From assembly GCF_000372725.1 (NCBI RefSeq), contig NW_005200690.1, forward strand, positions 743,720-807,719: a stretch of DNA of 64,000 bases. The letters run 5' to 3'. Source of the stretch: Emiliania huxleyi CCMP1516 (Eukaryota > Haptophyta > Isochrysidales > Noelaerhabdaceae). The position numbers were made by a program, and so were the translations under genes. Below, piece by piece: positions 21,696 to 35,276 of the stretch. Below the pieces are notes generated by a model. It saw only the letters and a list, made by a program, of their open reading frames with translations, did not search any database and was not told where the DNA came from. Numbering within the stretch: the stretch's first letter is position 1; every line of letters begins with the position of its first letter.

Positions 21696-23075
21696 ACGCA
21701 GGTGTTCTGCGACGTTCAAAAGGGGCGCCACGTGGCGATCACGCGATTACTGTGGTGGTGCCACCAGGAAGCGAGCAGTGCTTGCGCCCTCGCGCGCCGC
21801 CTGCAAAGTTGAGATATAAAAAAAGCGTGCCTCACCACGTACGGATCATGTAGTCCCCACAATCGCGGTCGTGGGATCACTTGTCATGTGAGAGAGTGCG
21901 TTGTGTTCTTGTTTTCTATCCGCTTTCCCTCTTTCTTCAGACCGACCTCTCCTGCCCGCCTTTAGCGCGAGCCGGCTAGCCTCCAACGCTGCGGCTGGCA
22001 ACGAGAGCCCCGCGCAGTCAGCAGGCTGCCGCTTCGGTCGGAACCCCTCCTGACCTCTCCTGCGCGCCAAATTCTTTCGTGCGGCTCTGGGCCGGCGCGG
22101 GGGCCCCCGGAGGAACCGTGCGCCGCTCTATTAGTCTCTATTAGCACCGAATTCCCGAATAAAGGTTAAATAGAGGGCAGATTTGGAGAGATCTCGAGGA
22201 GTACATACAGATAGACCCTCCAACCATCAGAAAACTCCGACCTGATCGGTCGTACTGACCGCCGACAGATCACTCCAGACAGCAGACACTCAGGCCGACG
22301 TCTGCACACGGCCGGCCCGTCGAGAGGCTTGACACGATCCGACCCTGCGACCCTGACGCTGCTGCTCTAGCTATGAGCCATGCACTGCTGACTGCTGCCA
22401 CAATGTGCGACCTGTGCTGGCCCACTTGGCGGCCTTCCCGGTCAGTGGTGAGGCGCAGTTCAGAGCTGTCGATGGCGCAATGCCGCACTGGTCCCACATT
22501 GGTGACACGATACCACCACGTTTGCCGGTCCAAGAGAGAGGCACCGGCGCTGTCCTGAGAAGTGCGTGGTCCCTCTTGACTGCCCATGCGCGCGAGGCTG
22601 TGTAGGCATAGCCTCGAGAGTGCCAGCAGCCAATCCGAGGCAGTTTGTGACGCCATTGCATTGCGTCAGAAGCGTGCACGCGCTGGAAGGACACCTTCCT
22701 TCTGGCCGTACGATCAGGTCGTCACTGAATGCCGAAGACTAAGGCCGCGAGCTATGCAGGCGGTCAGTTGAGCAGCATGGCACGGTCAGCAGCGCCGACA
22801 GGCTGTCGCAAGGCGTGATAGCATGGCCGCAAGTATACGGGCCCCGAATTCCCATAAAGTGGAAAACAAGTAAAACATCGCAAAAAAGAAACCCCAAAAA
22901 TCGGCGCTTGCGGCGAACCATGGGACCCCATCTCACCCCGCATGGACACCCTCTGGGGCCCCGCGCCGGCCCAGAGTCGTGCGGCCTGCGGGCCGCTTTT
23001 TTTTGTTCGCATCCCGCCATCCGTCCCTGGGTCCCTCGTGTCGGAAACTTTTTGTTTCTTTTTCGTCTCCTTTCC
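21696..23075. other. Gene-free stretch
   Basis: About 1.4 kb of lower-GC sequence with only short, unconvincing frames. It includes several T-rich runs near 23003 and 23050 just outside the 3' end of the next gene. I see no repeats shared with other parts of the window. Confidence 0.4.
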
Positions 23076-24023
23076 TCACACTGCGTCGCGACACGGCGGC
23101 GGGTGCCCCCGCGCGGCCTCGGCCTCGAGGTGGCGGCCGAGCTCGGTGAGGCGCACGCTCCCGTCCGCGGCCACGAGCAGGCGGCTCTGGTAGCCCGAGA
23201 TGGTGGGCGCGATGTGCTCCTCGAAAAAGGAGGCGCGGTCCGACCCGAAGGTGAAGCACAGGTACACGTGCGGCGCCGCCGCGCCGCCCGCAGACGCGCC
23301 GGGCTCCGTCGAGTGATAGAAGTGCGATCCGAAAACGATCGCCTCGCCGAGCCTGTATCGGTACTGCGCGAGCCCCCCGTCGCCGCCGCCCACTCCACCC
23401 GCGACCGCCTCGCGCGCCGCGGAGGCCTCGTACAGCAGCTGGAAGTCGTCGACGCCAGAGTAATCCTCGAGCGGCGCGAGCAGCGTGAAGGCATTCGTGC
23501 CCACGCCGTCGCCCCAGTCGACGTGCAGGTTGGCCGACGCGCAGCGCGAGCGAACGACGTAGAAGGACGAGTAGAGCCGGATGCCCTCGTCGCAGTCCAC
23601 CAGAGGCCGGACCGCGTCGGCGACGCCCGACAGGTCAAAGATCTTCCGGAAGGCCTCCCACGTCGGCATGTCGTCGACGCTGATCCACGCCAGGTCGGAG
23701 GAGTGCCTCTTATTCTCGTCAGTCGAAGAGCCTCCACGCATCACGAAGAAGTTGCCGTACGCAGAGCGAAGCTGCGAGCACGGCACGGGCTGCGCCTCGA
23801 GATCCTCGATCAAATTGCGCTCCAGGTGTGGGCGGATCGCGCCGTCGAAGGCAGCACGCGCCGCGTCCAGCGCCGCCGCCGGCATGGGCAGCCGGACCAC
23901 GTTCGGTGCGGCGATGCGGCGGTCAAGATGGAGAACTCTGGGCGCATCGCGGAGTGCTGAGCAAACTGCGGGACACGGCGCGAGCGGCGGCGCTGGCCGT
24001 CGCGCGGCGACGAGCGAGAGCAT
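23076..24023 (-). CDS. Fe(II)/2-oxoglutarate dioxygenase-like protein
   Basis: A single exon, ATG at 24023, 315 residues. The centre carries the iron-binding pattern: ASANLHVDWGDGVGTNAFTL (His-x-Asp at about residue 165), then ALAQYRYRLGEAIVFGSHF-type strands with FYHSTEPG supplying a distal His, then VYLCFTFGSD. The order HxD, a hydrophobic strand, LGEAIVFGSHFYHS and a basic/aromatic strand matches the double-stranded beta-helix of phytanoyl-CoA- or prolyl-hydroxylase-like oxygenases. The N-terminus (LSLVAARRPAPPLAPCPAV) may be a targeting sequence. The substrate is not predictable. It is divergently paired with the JmjC-like gene at 24558. Confidence 0.65.
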   Translation of the reverse strand: MLSLVAARRPAPPLAPCPAVCSALRDAPRVLHLDRRIAAPNVVRLPMPAAALDAARAAFDGAIRPHLERNLIEDLEAQPVPCSQLRSAYGNFFVMRGGSSTDENKRHSSDLAWISVDDMPTWEAFRKIFDLSGVADAVRPLVDCDEGIRLYSSFYVVRSRCASANLHVDWGDGVGTNAFTLLAPLEDYSGVDDFQLLYEASAAREAVAGGVGGGDGGLAQYRYRLGEAIVFGSHFYHSTEPGASAGGAAAPHVYLCFTFGSDRASFFEEHIAPTISGYQSRLLVAADGSVRLTELGRHLEAEAARGHPPPCRDAV

Positions 24024-24154
24024 ATGTGTGTGTATATGACAGCCAGTATGACAGGCAGGACAGACAGGCGTCGCCAGGGTGCGGATACTCGAGTGCCAAA
24101 CAAGAAGCGCTGAACAAGAACAAAACCTTCAAACATTTTTTCACGCCTCTGGAG

Positions 24155-24418
24155 GATGGCTGCAATCTCTATGACGCAGCCATAGTAGATGGCTGAAATG
24201 GCTGAAATGGCTGTCCCCCAGCCATCTTTCCCAAGATGGCTGCAATGCAGCCAGGTCAGCCAAGCGGGCTCACCTCGAGGCGGGCGGTGTGGCTGCGGTA
24301 GTGCGTCTCCAGCCATGTCTACTAAGGATGGCTGCTGTGTGTGTGTTGCAGCCATCGGGCTGAAGGATGTGGCTGCACTGCAGCTAGCTCAGCCATCCTT
24401 AGGTAAGATGGCTGTGAA
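24155..24418. promoter_or_regulatory. Divergent intergenic region with 12 copies of ATGGCTG/CAGCCAT
   Basis: Between the two starts (24023 minus, 24558 plus), the heptamer ATGGCTG occurs seven times and its inverse CAGCCAT five times within about 265 nt. Common contexts are AAGATGGCTG and GGATGGCTGC. Chance expectation is well under one. Copies are in both orientations, so they could bind a factor or fold into hairpins. A regulatory role is inference. Confidence 0.6.
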
Positions 24419-24557
24419 GGAGCCAATGCAGCCCTTCTGGTGTTCATTCCGGCCGTGCCGCACTGTGGCAGTGCCAGCTCTAAGCCGCTCACACATCAGG
24501 ATTGTTCGAGGAAGATCCGCTTGCCGGCCTCCGTCACAACACTCCTCACCGCCATTC

Positions 24558-25427
24558 ATGGCGAACCTCCCGCTCACTCTGCCCGAGCTGTCGCCTCCGC
24601 TGCCGCCCAGCTGGTACGAGGCGCCGTTTGTCATCCGCTCAGAGCCGGCCTCATTGCCCGGTGCCTCGCTCGAAGTCCTCGAGCACCTCTCCTCCAGCTG
24701 GCGCGCCCATGCCGAGTTTTACCCTCGCGGTGCGCGCTCCGCAGCCGCGTCCGCGCTGCGGCTCGCGCCGCGCAGATCGCTGCGCCGGCTGAGGCAGGGC
24801 GATGCGTCGGGTGCATACGCGCTGCTGCCGGTGCCGCCACGCCGCTGGCCGCAGCTCCTCGCCGCCGCGGGCGTGGAAGAGCCGCCCTTTGTGGCCGAGG
24901 CGCGCCGCCGGCCGGAGGAGGAGTGCGCGTCGGCGGTCGGCCACGCCAACGTGAGCGCGCGGTTCGAGCGCGAGCTGCGGTGGCGGCTGCTTATCGTCGG
25001 CGGCGGGCCGGGCGCGGGGATGCATCTGCATGCCGACCACCCTCCCGCGTCGGCGTGGCACGTGCAGCTGCGCGGCCGAAAGGCGTGGACGCTCTGCCCG
25101 CCGAACCAGACGCGAGGCGGCGGCTGTCTCGAGGCGACGCTCGGCCCTCGCGACCAGCTCTTCTTCCCGCGCGGCTGGAGACATGCGACCGCCACCCTCG
25201 ACGCTGGGTCCGCCTCCGCGTCACGCCTCCTCGTCACGCCACCGGACGCGCCCCTCTTCGGAGCCGCCGTGCAGGACCACTGCACGCGCGGGCTCGCGCT
25301 GAGCCGCGGCTCGTACGAGGTGTTGTGCGCCGCGCTTGCGCCCTGCCTAAGGCGGCTCATGGCGGGGCAGTGGACGCAGGATGGCCTCGACTCGCAACGG
25401 GCCGACAGCGCGAGGATACTTGCCTGA
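24558..25427 (+). CDS. JmjC/cupin-8-like oxygenase
   Basis: A single exon of 289 residues starts MANLPLTLPELSPPLPPSW. The core reads GMHLHADHPPASAWHVQLRG, RKAWTLCPP, then GPRDQLFFPRGWRHATATLD. This is the JmjC/cupin_8 signature: HxD iron ligands, a Lys/Arg for 2-oxoglutarate, and a distal His in GW-x-H. Proteins of this type hydroxylate proteins or RNA, or demethylate histones. With no chromatin-reader domain, a hydroxylase is more likely (inference). It shares a divergent upstream region with another oxygenase gene at 23076-24023. Confidence 0.75.
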   Translation: MANLPLTLPELSPPLPPSWYEAPFVIRSEPASLPGASLEVLEHLSSSWRAHAEFYPRGARSAAASALRLAPRRSLRRLRQGDASGAYALLPVPPRRWPQLLAAAGVEEPPFVAEARRRPEEECASAVGHANVSARFERELRWRLLIVGGGPGAGMHLHADHPPASAWHVQLRGRKAWTLCPPNQTRGGGCLEATLGPRDQLFFPRGWRHATATLDAGSASASRLLVTPPDAPLFGAAVQDHCTRGLALSRGSYEVLCAALAPCLRRLMAGQWTQDGLDSQRADSARILA

Positions 25428-25475
25428 TGACGATTGACGTTTGAGAGACTTGCCTGATGACGATTGACGTTTGAG
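25418..25475 (+). repeat. 30-nt tandem duplication across a stop codon
   Basis: ACTTGCCTGATGACGATTGA and eight more bases are repeated with a period of 30 nt. The first copy contains the TGA of the JmjC-like gene, so the duplication extends into the 3' UTR without altering the protein. Confidence 0.85.
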
Positions 25476-25879
25476 CTAGGAGTGGCCAGTCAATTTCCTG
25501 CCAGTCTCCGCCAGCGGCGCAGCGCCACTATCAATCGTGTTTCATCCTTCATGCATCAAGGCGTCGGCGCTTGGTGGGGGTGTCCCCGCAGTTTGGTGTT
25601 TGCCGGCCTCGCCCGGCCTGGGCCATACACGCCCCCATGCCCTCTCCACGCTGACGGTAACGGCTAACGCTCCAGCCCCACCTCTTCCTAAGTCTCTTCC
25701 TCTACCCTGTCTACGCGACTCGTGAACGTGATATGTATTATTGCCCTCCAAACGTAATTTTGGCATGCGTCCCATGCGTGTCGACCATCGCGAGATGTGA
25801 GACGAGGGCCTGGCGCCTTCTCAGCCCGGCACATCTCTCGCCCGCCCGCGCGGCGCCGCGGCTTGTACACCGCAACGCG
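25476..25879. other. Intergenic stretch between convergent genes
   Basis: It holds the 3' ends of two genes and nothing else I can support. Confidence 0.35.
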
Positions 25880-27757
25880 CTACATCTTTGCAGGGTCAAA
25901 ATTGGCCTGCTTGCGGATGGTGCCCGGCCGGAACCACTCGGTGAGCTCAAAGACGTCCTTCCACTCGAGCTTCTCCTTGGACGCCTCGGCCGCGGAGACG
26001 CCCGCGCTCGTCGCGTCCGCGGGGCACGAGTTGTCGATCTGCGCGAGCTGCGCCGGATCGAGCTTGGCGCTCCGCATCGCCGCGTCGATCTCGGCGCGCA
26101 TCTTCTGCCCGCCCGGCCGCTCGAGCGCGTCCGCCTGCTCGCAGCCAGGGGCGTGAAGAGCGCGCCGCCCCCCCGGCTCTGCAGCGCCCCCGCTCGACCT
26201 GCTGCGTAAAGACGAATGCGCCGTCGTACGGCCCCTGCTGCGTGTCGCCGCGGTACGCGACGACGCGGTAGCCGTCGCCCTTGCCGATGAGGTACCAGTC
26301 CTCGTGGAAGGTGAGGCCGAACATCTTGCCCTCCACCACCAGGTTGGCGCCGCCCGAGCGGCCCGCCCCCGCCACGAGCTTCTCCTTGAAGTTGTTTTGC
26401 CACGAGCCGGCGCCGCTCGGCTTAGGGACGCGAAAGAGGATGTCGTTGTCGAGCGAGCCTGCGGGGGGGGGGGGGGGGGGTTGTCGAAGGGGCGAAGTCT
26501 CCTCTACATCTCGACTCAATCTCGACTCAATCTCGACTCAATCTCGGTTGTGCGCGCGCCGTCGGCGGCGGCGGTAAAGGTGTTGGACTGGCACGGGTAG
26601 TTGTCGTACTTTGGGTTGTAGCCGAGCACCTGGGTAGAGGGAGAGGGCCGGAGGGGGAGTGCCGGCCTGGCGCTGCAGCAGGCTGCGGTGAGGCTGTGGA
26701 GTCTCGAGGGGCGCGGAGCGAAGAGGGCGACGCGTCCGCGCCTTGAAGCACGTGCGCAGGTCGGAGCGTCTGTGGAGTCTGTGGGGTCTGTGGGGAGCCT
26801 GTGCGGTGTCTGTGGAGGTGTGTCCAGTCTCAGAGACGTGCTGCGCCTTGAACCACTTGCCCTGGAGGTCGGAGGGCTTGAACGAGCCGACGACGGGCGG
26901 CGGGTTGGCGTAGAAGGCCTGGCCAGGCGGCAGGCGGGCGGTCAACGGCGGGCGGGCGCCCGGGCGGGGAAGGGGGTGCAGGGTCGGGTGGCGGGGTTGG
27001 GGCGGCCTGCGTGTCCTGCTGGACGCCGGTGGAGACGCACTCCTCCTCCTACGCGAGGCAAGACCCGAGAGGGCTCAAGGGGGGGGGGGGGGCTCGCCGC
27101 CCGACGGCGCACTCGCCCTACTCGAGCGTGCACGCGATGCTAACAAAGACCACGACTAGTATCGAGGTCTCTGAGTAGTATGGAGGCCTCGAGTGTGCAC
27201 GCGAGCCAGGCGTTGAGCTTCTCCGACCCAAACCTCGCAAAGCACTGCGTCGCGCAGAGCTGCTCGCCGCGGCAGTTGCCGAGGCAGGTGATGCCCTTGA
27301 GGCAGGCGGGGTTGGTGAAGCACGCCTGGGTCGGCTCCTTGCACTGGTTGAAGAAGCACGAGGGGTCCGCCTTCATCTTGCCGCCCTGCTCCGCAAACTC
27401 CTCAAACCCGGCGGTCGAGGAGAACTCCGCCGCGGTCCGGGTGGCGACGTCGGCGGCGAGCGCCGCGGGCGCCGGAGGCAGCAGCAGCGAAGAGGAGGCG
27501 ATGGCGAGCGTCGCGGCAGCGTTCGGAAGCCACGGCGTGGCTCTCCGCCTGCTGCTGCCGTGACCAACGCTGCTGCCGACGCTGCTGCCGACGCTGCTGG
27601 CGACGCTGCTGCCGACGCTGCTGCCGCTGCTGCTGCTGCAAGGCGACGGACGATGGTGTGCGGACGCGGCTGCGCCTTGCAACGCGATTGCACCTCGCGC
27701 GAACGCGAGGCAGAGGAGCAGGACGCGATGCCGTGGTGAGAATTTCAGCATGGGCAT
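25880..27757 (-). CDS. Violaxanthin de-epoxidase-like protein (VDE/VDR family)
   Basis: Six exons (27757-27188, 27048-27007, 26918-26847, 26629-26560, 26458-26199, 26134-25880) total 1269 nt, 422 residues. Residues 1-25 are signal-peptide-like and are followed by a Ser-rich stretch. A second hydrophobic segment near LAIASSSLLLPPAPAALAAD ends in a thylakoid-type cleavage site. The Cys-rich domain follows (CFFNQCKE ... CFTNPACLKGITCLGNC ... CATQCFARFG ... CVSTG). Next is the lipocalin barrel: LQGKWFKVLGYNPKYDNYPC, NDILFRVPKP, FHEDWYLIGKGDGYRVVAYRG and GAFVFTQQ. A Glu/Lys-rich C-terminus closes it. VDE-type enzymes reduce xanthophyll epoxides in the lumen for photoprotection. The KWFKVLGYNP form suggests the VDR/VDL branch rather than classical VDE. 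Four of five introns start GC. Confidence 0.88.
26508..26545 (-). repeat. Four 11-nt tandem repeats (sense GAGATTGAGTC) in an intron
   Basis: These lie in the GC-donor intron 26559-26459 of the de-epoxidase-like gene, shortly after its donor. They share the GAGAT core and 11-nt period seen in other introns. A G/C homopolymer follows near the acceptor. Confidence 0.85.
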
Positions 27758-28673
27758 CCCAAGCAAGAAGTGGGATTGCACAGCAGTACCACAAACTGGG
27801 GTGAGCAACCTCGGAGAGGCCCAGTGCCTAGGCGCAGAGATGAACACAAAAAAAGAAGAAAGCACGCGGGCAAGGGAGAACAGAAAAACAGGTGGGGACC
27901 CTGTCCTTCTCCCACCCCTCGTTTGGCGTGCCCGTTTTATTTATTTATTTATGAACAAACAGAGGAGAGCGAAGAAAAAAATCTTTTTATAGGGGCGCGG
28001 GTGAGAGAGATTTTTATTAATTAATTAACTTCCTTCTTCTTCGCGGGTGCGGAGTGTGCGGTGCGGTGCGGGTGTGTGCGTGTCAAGTGGCTACAGCAAG
28101 TGACCATCCGGCTGTATTTATTAAGGTCCGACAGGTTCGGCACCGGGCACCGCCTCGGTAGGATTCCTACACAAAATGCGCGCCGCCGCCTGCGCGCGGA
28201 ATATTACAGATCACAGATCACTACACAACAAACACAAAAACCTGCTAAAAATGTTCGTAAGAGCTACATACACTGAAAATCTCTCTCTCTACACAAAGGC
28301 CGCACCCGTAATCTGTTCTCAGGAGGTGTTGTTCACACCTACCCAACCTTGCAGAAGAAGAAAAACAAGCGTTCTTCAGAGCGCACCGTAATCTATCTGT
28401 GTGTTGCCGATGCTTTGCCGCAGCCATAGCCATGCCTAGGCTGATTGTGCTGTCGGCGAGGCAGCGGGCGCTTGCGTGCGTGTACACGGCACGAATGGAA
28501 GATGCCGCGCACACACCCTAGCCATAGGATACACGTGATGCGGGTTGCCGCTCTACTAGAAGATGCCGTGCACACAGCCTAGCCATTAGGATGCACGTGA
28601 TGCGGGTCACCGCTCATACTAGTGGCCAAGAGTGAGGCTGTCCGTCTCGACCGAAATGTGAGTGCCCCCGCAG
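27758..28673. other. Intergenic region with repeat relics
   Basis: A-rich and AT-rich runs lie at 27930-28030. At 28256-28276 there is CGTAAGAGCTACATACACTG plus one base, found inverted at 35283-35303 beside a partial mobile ORF. At 28325-28340 AGGTGTTGTTCACACCT matches a hairpin inside repeat R1. A near-duplicate pair (28498-28556 and 28560-28615, GATGCCGYGCACACA...) is also present. I see no gene. Confidence 0.5.
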
Positions 28674-30841
28674 GTTGTCTTGATCGACATGCTTGGTCAG
28701 GCGCTAACCCTCCCCGTCATGCCGTTCTACGCACAGCAGCTGGGCGCCCGGCCGCACGAACTGGGAAGCATTTTTGCGGCATTCGCCATTACGCAGGCCT
28801 TGCCGCCAGGCGCCAAGTTGCTCCACCTGGCAAGTGAGGTTTCTGCCGCGTGTCGTAGGTGCTATCTCAGGCGTGGATGGGGTGGGCAGGCGACCGTTTC
28901 GGTCGGCGGGTCGTACTCATCGCAGCCGCCGTTGGGCCGGCCATCGGCTTTGCCGTCTCTGCCTTCTCATGGTCCTATTACTCCCTGATCCTGGCGCGCG
29001 AGGAGTGATTGAGGGCAACACCGCCATTGCCCGACATGGCTGGCTGTTCTTATAGGCTCGTGCACTCCACGGCCTCGTCTCGGGCTGCATGGCGACCGCC
29101 AACGCCTACGTTGCGGAGATCGTGCTCGGCGCCACCCGCAGGCCCTCGCACCTGTGACCACAGCGCCGATTCACGCCAATCTGAACAGGTGCCGCCCGAC
29201 CAGCGCGCGCATCTGATGGCGGGGCTAGGCGCGATGACGGGCGTCTCGTTTCTCTTCGGGCCGCCCATCGGCGCAGGCCTCGCCAACTTGGGCGGCGTCA
29301 CCGCCCCGTTCCTCGTTGGCAGCGCCACCTCCGTCTGTGCGGCCGCCGTCGCCTTCTTCAACCTTCTGTCGCCCTCGCGGCTCAAGGAGGTGAATAGGAT
29401 TTTAGCGCCTTCCTTCTTCTGGCCAAGAAGGTGCTCAAGCGCTCCTCTAACTACTAAGTACCGGAGCTGCCCATCATTAGGTCGAGAAGCTGGCTGAGAC
29501 CTCCCGGGCGGCAGGTCTCCGGCTGCGCATGTCCTCGTTGCTGCTTGGTGGGGAGGCTCGGAAGGGCGCCAAGGGCGGCGGCGCCCTCACGAAGCTCCTC
29601 GAGCACAACGAGGAGGCGGCCGAGCGGCCGTCGGGGACCGTGGTGGACAAGCGGACGGGGTGGGGCGGCTGGCGGTAGAGCGACTCCCGCCGAGGAGGGC
29701 TGAGTGGGCGCGACGAATATTGGCTATTGACTCAATTCTCAGGCAGAGCGACGCCAAGGAGGCCGAGTGGCGCGCGATCTGGCTCATCTCCGCCACGGTT
29801 ACCTTCTCGCGGTTCGCTGTCCATGACCCGACCACGACACGTCCACGACACGTCGTGCAAGTCCACAGGCAGCCTTCCTCACGATGAGCGGATCGACGAT
29901 GATGACCTGCACGGCGCTCTTCCTGCAGGAGCGGCTCAGCGCGAGACTGTGGCTAGATGTCGGATACATCGGCCACATTTGGGCTGGATCTCGGCCATAA
30001 GCTGCCCGGCTACCTCTACAGGAGCGGCTTGGCTGGGGCAACCTCGAGATGGGATTCGTCATGGGTGTTTCGTCGGGGAGGCCGCGCCCCTTCGCCCCCT
30101 CGTCAGGGTCGGAGAGGCCAGAGTAATGGAAGTAGGCGCGCAGGGCGTGGTTGGCGTTGGCGTGCAGGTCATCGCCTTCCCGCGCTGTCAGACCCACTTT
30201 GGCGTGCAGGGCACTGCCGTGCTCTCGTCCGTCGTCCTGGCGCTCGGTCAGTTCTCCCTCTCCCTCCTCCACCTGCTGCCGCTCGACGGACGGCGGACCT
30301 TGGGGTACTGCTGCGCGCAGACCCTGTTTGCCCTCGGCTGCTCTCACGAGATCGATCGCCTCTTTGTGAACAGCGGCCCTTCACACGGCCGTGCCGTCAT
30401 TTCTTTAGGCTACATCCTCTCTTGCTCGATCGTCTCGCCCGCCCTCGCGGAGCGCGCAGGCAGCAGCAATTTGGGCCAGGTCTGTGTGGCCCAACTCGGC
30501 GTCCCGATTCGGTTCAAGTTGTCAAAGATTGCCCGCTGGCAGGTGGTCTCGCTCGGCGCCGTCTGCATGGGAGTCGGCCGCGTTATCGGGCCGATTCTGC
30601 TCGGAGGCCTGTTTGAGCTGTCGCCGGACCTCCCATACTTCGTCGCGGGCATCCTCGCCACCGTCGCGGGCGCAGCCGGCTCGCCCACCTCCTAAAGTGG
30701 AATGTTTCCAGAGCTTTCTAGAGCCTCCTTGCAGGTGCCGGCTGGCTCGCCAGCTTCCTCCTCTATGGCCGGAGCCGCGATCTGGCCTCGCGCCGGCCCT
30801 GTTTCGGGGCCTGTTCTGAATCTGCAGCAACTTTCCTGTAG
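28674..30841 (+). CDS. Major facilitator superfamily transporter (DHA1/TetA-like)
   Basis: At least eight exons. The first seen (28674-28796) gives VVLIDMLGQALTLPVMPFYA, transmembrane helix 1. The next (28859-28993) gives AWMGWAGDRFGRRVVLI, the MFS motif A between helices 2 and 3. From 29056 comes LHGLVSGCMATANAYVAEI, joined through a GT intron to VPPDQRAHLMAGLGAMTG and FLFGPPIGAGLANLGG (helices 4-6). A cytosolic loop follows (LLEHNEEAAERPSG), then helices 7-12 including VVSLGAVCMGVGRVIGPIL. The last exon is GWLASFLLYGRSRD. The 5' exon with the start Met is unresolved; a possible 16-nt GTGAGT...CAG gap precedes 28674. The transported substrate is unknown. Both GC and GT donors are used. Confidence 0.8.
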
Positions 30842-32673
30842 GAAGCGCGACACGGTCATCTCGAATCGATCGAAGCGCGCGCGCAAGGAAAAGCGGGCCC
30901 AGGTCATCCAAATCGCTGTGGTGGGGCATTCTCGGGTGTCTATGCGAGGAGCTCCGTTTCCCGTTGTGTTGCGGAGGGCCCGAGGAGGAGGCACCGTTCG
31001 TGGACGTCACGATTCGGATACAAGGCGGGCGTCAGCACAAGCCAGTCCACCGCATCCACCGGTGGTTCGGCACGCCGCGCACGTTCCTCACCACCAACGG
31101 TCAGTTCAAGTTCGCCTTCTCCATCGAGGAGGAAGGGCTCGTATCCGTCACTCTCAAGATGGGCAAGGGTGCGCTTTAGCACCACAGAGCTCGAACGTTG
31201 CCATCAAGGTAGCCTCCCTAGGCCGCTCGAATCCACACCGGCCATGGCTTCTGCCAGCAAACGTAGCTCACCCGCTCGTCGTCGCCTCCAGACGAGGACC
31301 TCTGGGGCAGAGTCATCGGCGGGACGGTGCGCAACATACCCCACCGTTTCTGCGGTGACACACCTCCGTGTCTCCAGCTTCCCTGATGTAGCGCCACTGT
31401 TGAATTCTCAACGTTGTCCTCCCGCATGACACCACCAGTCTCGTCCCCTCGCTCGGCCCTGCAGGGGGCGGCAAACGCCACAGGGCGGGCGCGGTTTGTC
31501 ACCGGAGGAGTGGAGGGGTTCCATGTCGTCGGCGTGGAGAAGAACCGGAAAGAGACACCGGAAGGAGGCAGGCCGACGCCGGGTGCCGAAATCGCTGACT
31601 ATACCTGGGGCCGCGCAAATACCCCCGTGCTGAAATGCGACGCTCCGGGCTGCAGAACGGCCACCCAAGTGCGCCGACTTACCTCGCTCTCACTTCCGCG
31701 CGCACGCAGCAGCCTCCGGTCAGGTTTCGCGGCGAGCTGCGAATAGGTGATGGCGTTTGGGCGGGAGGAGCCGTTCACGATGGTGCATGCCTCCCGCCCC
31801 CCGCCTCCCCTGGCCCCCTCAGTATGCGATCCTTCCCCACCGTCCTCGTCGCCGCCGCCGCCCAATCGGGCGCGCTTCACACCAAGACTAGCAATAGGTG
31901 TATGTTGGGATGGATGGGGTCGCCCGCGGCGTGCGGAAAAAGGAGGAGGAGGAGGCAAAGTCAACCTTGATATGGGAGCTTCCGCTCGCCGACCTACTAG
32001 CGTCGACCAGGGGCGGCAAGGCGGGCAGCAAGGAGGGCCAGGAGGGCGGCGACGAGGGTGGCAACGAGGGTGGCAACACTTCGGAGCGGACAGAGCAACA
32101 CGGAGGCTCCGCGCAGCCCAAGTCCGCCTCAGACCCCGAGGAGGCTTCTCCACTCTCTGCTTCCAAGCACAACATCTTGCGCGAGCAGGAGGGGGCGGCG
32201 AAGGCAGCTGCGAGCAAGGAGGAGCTGTGAGGGAGAGAGGTAAGCTCTCTCCAGCTACTGTCCGCACGCGACTCGGCTCTGCTTGCTGCTCCGCTCGCGG
32301 GTTGGTTGAGTTTTGGGAAAGGGCCTCGGCGGGCCCGGGTCGACGGGGTGCTGTGGCCGACAGTGTGCCGCGCGCTCCCGGCGCACCGCGGCAGCGCCAG
32401 CGTAAGAGCGCATGCGCCAGCGTCACCCCTCCACAAGTCGCCCGCGCCCGCCCGGCCGGTCCCGGTCCCGCGTGCGACCGTGCAGACCGCTGTAAAGCCG
32501 TAAAGCCGTTTGCGGTATTCTATACACGATAATCATGTAGGGGGAGAGGCGACACTTTTCATCCGCTAGAGCCAAGAGCGGAGGGCCGGACTCTTGAGTC
32601 TGACCTGTGACCTGAGAAATGCCACGTGCCATCGTCGCCGCCTCGCCGCCGCGGCGCACGCCGCACGCCACCC
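30842..32673. other. Stretch with only weak coding evidence
   Basis: A short plus frame at 30964-31179 (APFVDVTIRIQGGRQHKPVH ... FKFAFSIEEEGLVSVTLKMG) looks protein-like but has no ATG and no recognised family. A plus frame at 31898-32230 is acidic and low in complexity (EGQEGGDEGGNEGGN). A frame at 31414-31746 has no family features. I see no shared repeats. Confidence 0.3.
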
Positions 32674-34799
<2,126 letters not shown>

Positions 34800-35024
34800 T
34801 GCCCGCCTTGTTGTTGATGTGCTGCTTAGGCTGTGCAAAAGAAAACTTTCGTCCCAGGGAGTGAGCGGGGTTTTTGTCGGCCCGAGAGCGGTACCCTCGT
34901 TTGCTTCATAAGATCGAAGGCTAGCTGAAAGAAAAAGCCTCCCTGTTTTTCAGTGTACGTACGTACTTTTAGCTTACTGGGAGAAAAGAGAGAGGGGGTT
35001 GTGTTCTCTAGGCCCCTAGGGGCC

Positions 35025-35276
35025 CTACGCGCGGCGTGAGAGCTCGGAAGCGAGCTTAGCACGGCGATCGAGGATGGCACGGTTCACCCCCTTCACCGAA
35101 GCGATGGAGATGCGTTCCGCGTGGTGTGACACAAATGAGAGGCGGGAGTGGGGAGGGTACGCGGTGCGGTCAACGCCCGAGCGTTGAGCCTTGCGCGCAA
35201 GGCGGTTGATCTTTGCAACTGCAGGCGGCGAGAAGCCGCCGCCGAATGTCTCGTGGAGAAGCAGGTTGAACTTCTC
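35025..35276 (-). mobile_element. Partial copy of the multicopy ORF found at 38.8-39.9 kb
   Basis: The minus frame reads NLLLHETFGGGFSPPAVAKI ... HHAERISIASVKGVNRAI, then a stop. It matches the C-terminal 80 residues of the ORF at 38824-39921 at roughly 60 percent identity by eye. Only the C-terminal part of the ORF is present. On its upstream side it joins directly to a GAGAGAGA run and the 21-nt motif at 35283-35303, which also occurs at 28256. The amount of divergence suggests an old copy. Confidence 0.75.

Noticed and set aside
24155-24418. YY1 binding sites
   Set aside because: Only the AAGATGGC core is similar; no evidence for a YY1 homologue in this organism, so only a generic motif cluster is reported.
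31747-32532. A 261-codon plus frame with overlapping minus frames
   Set aside because: No family features on either strand and no consistent exon structure; left as unresolved.
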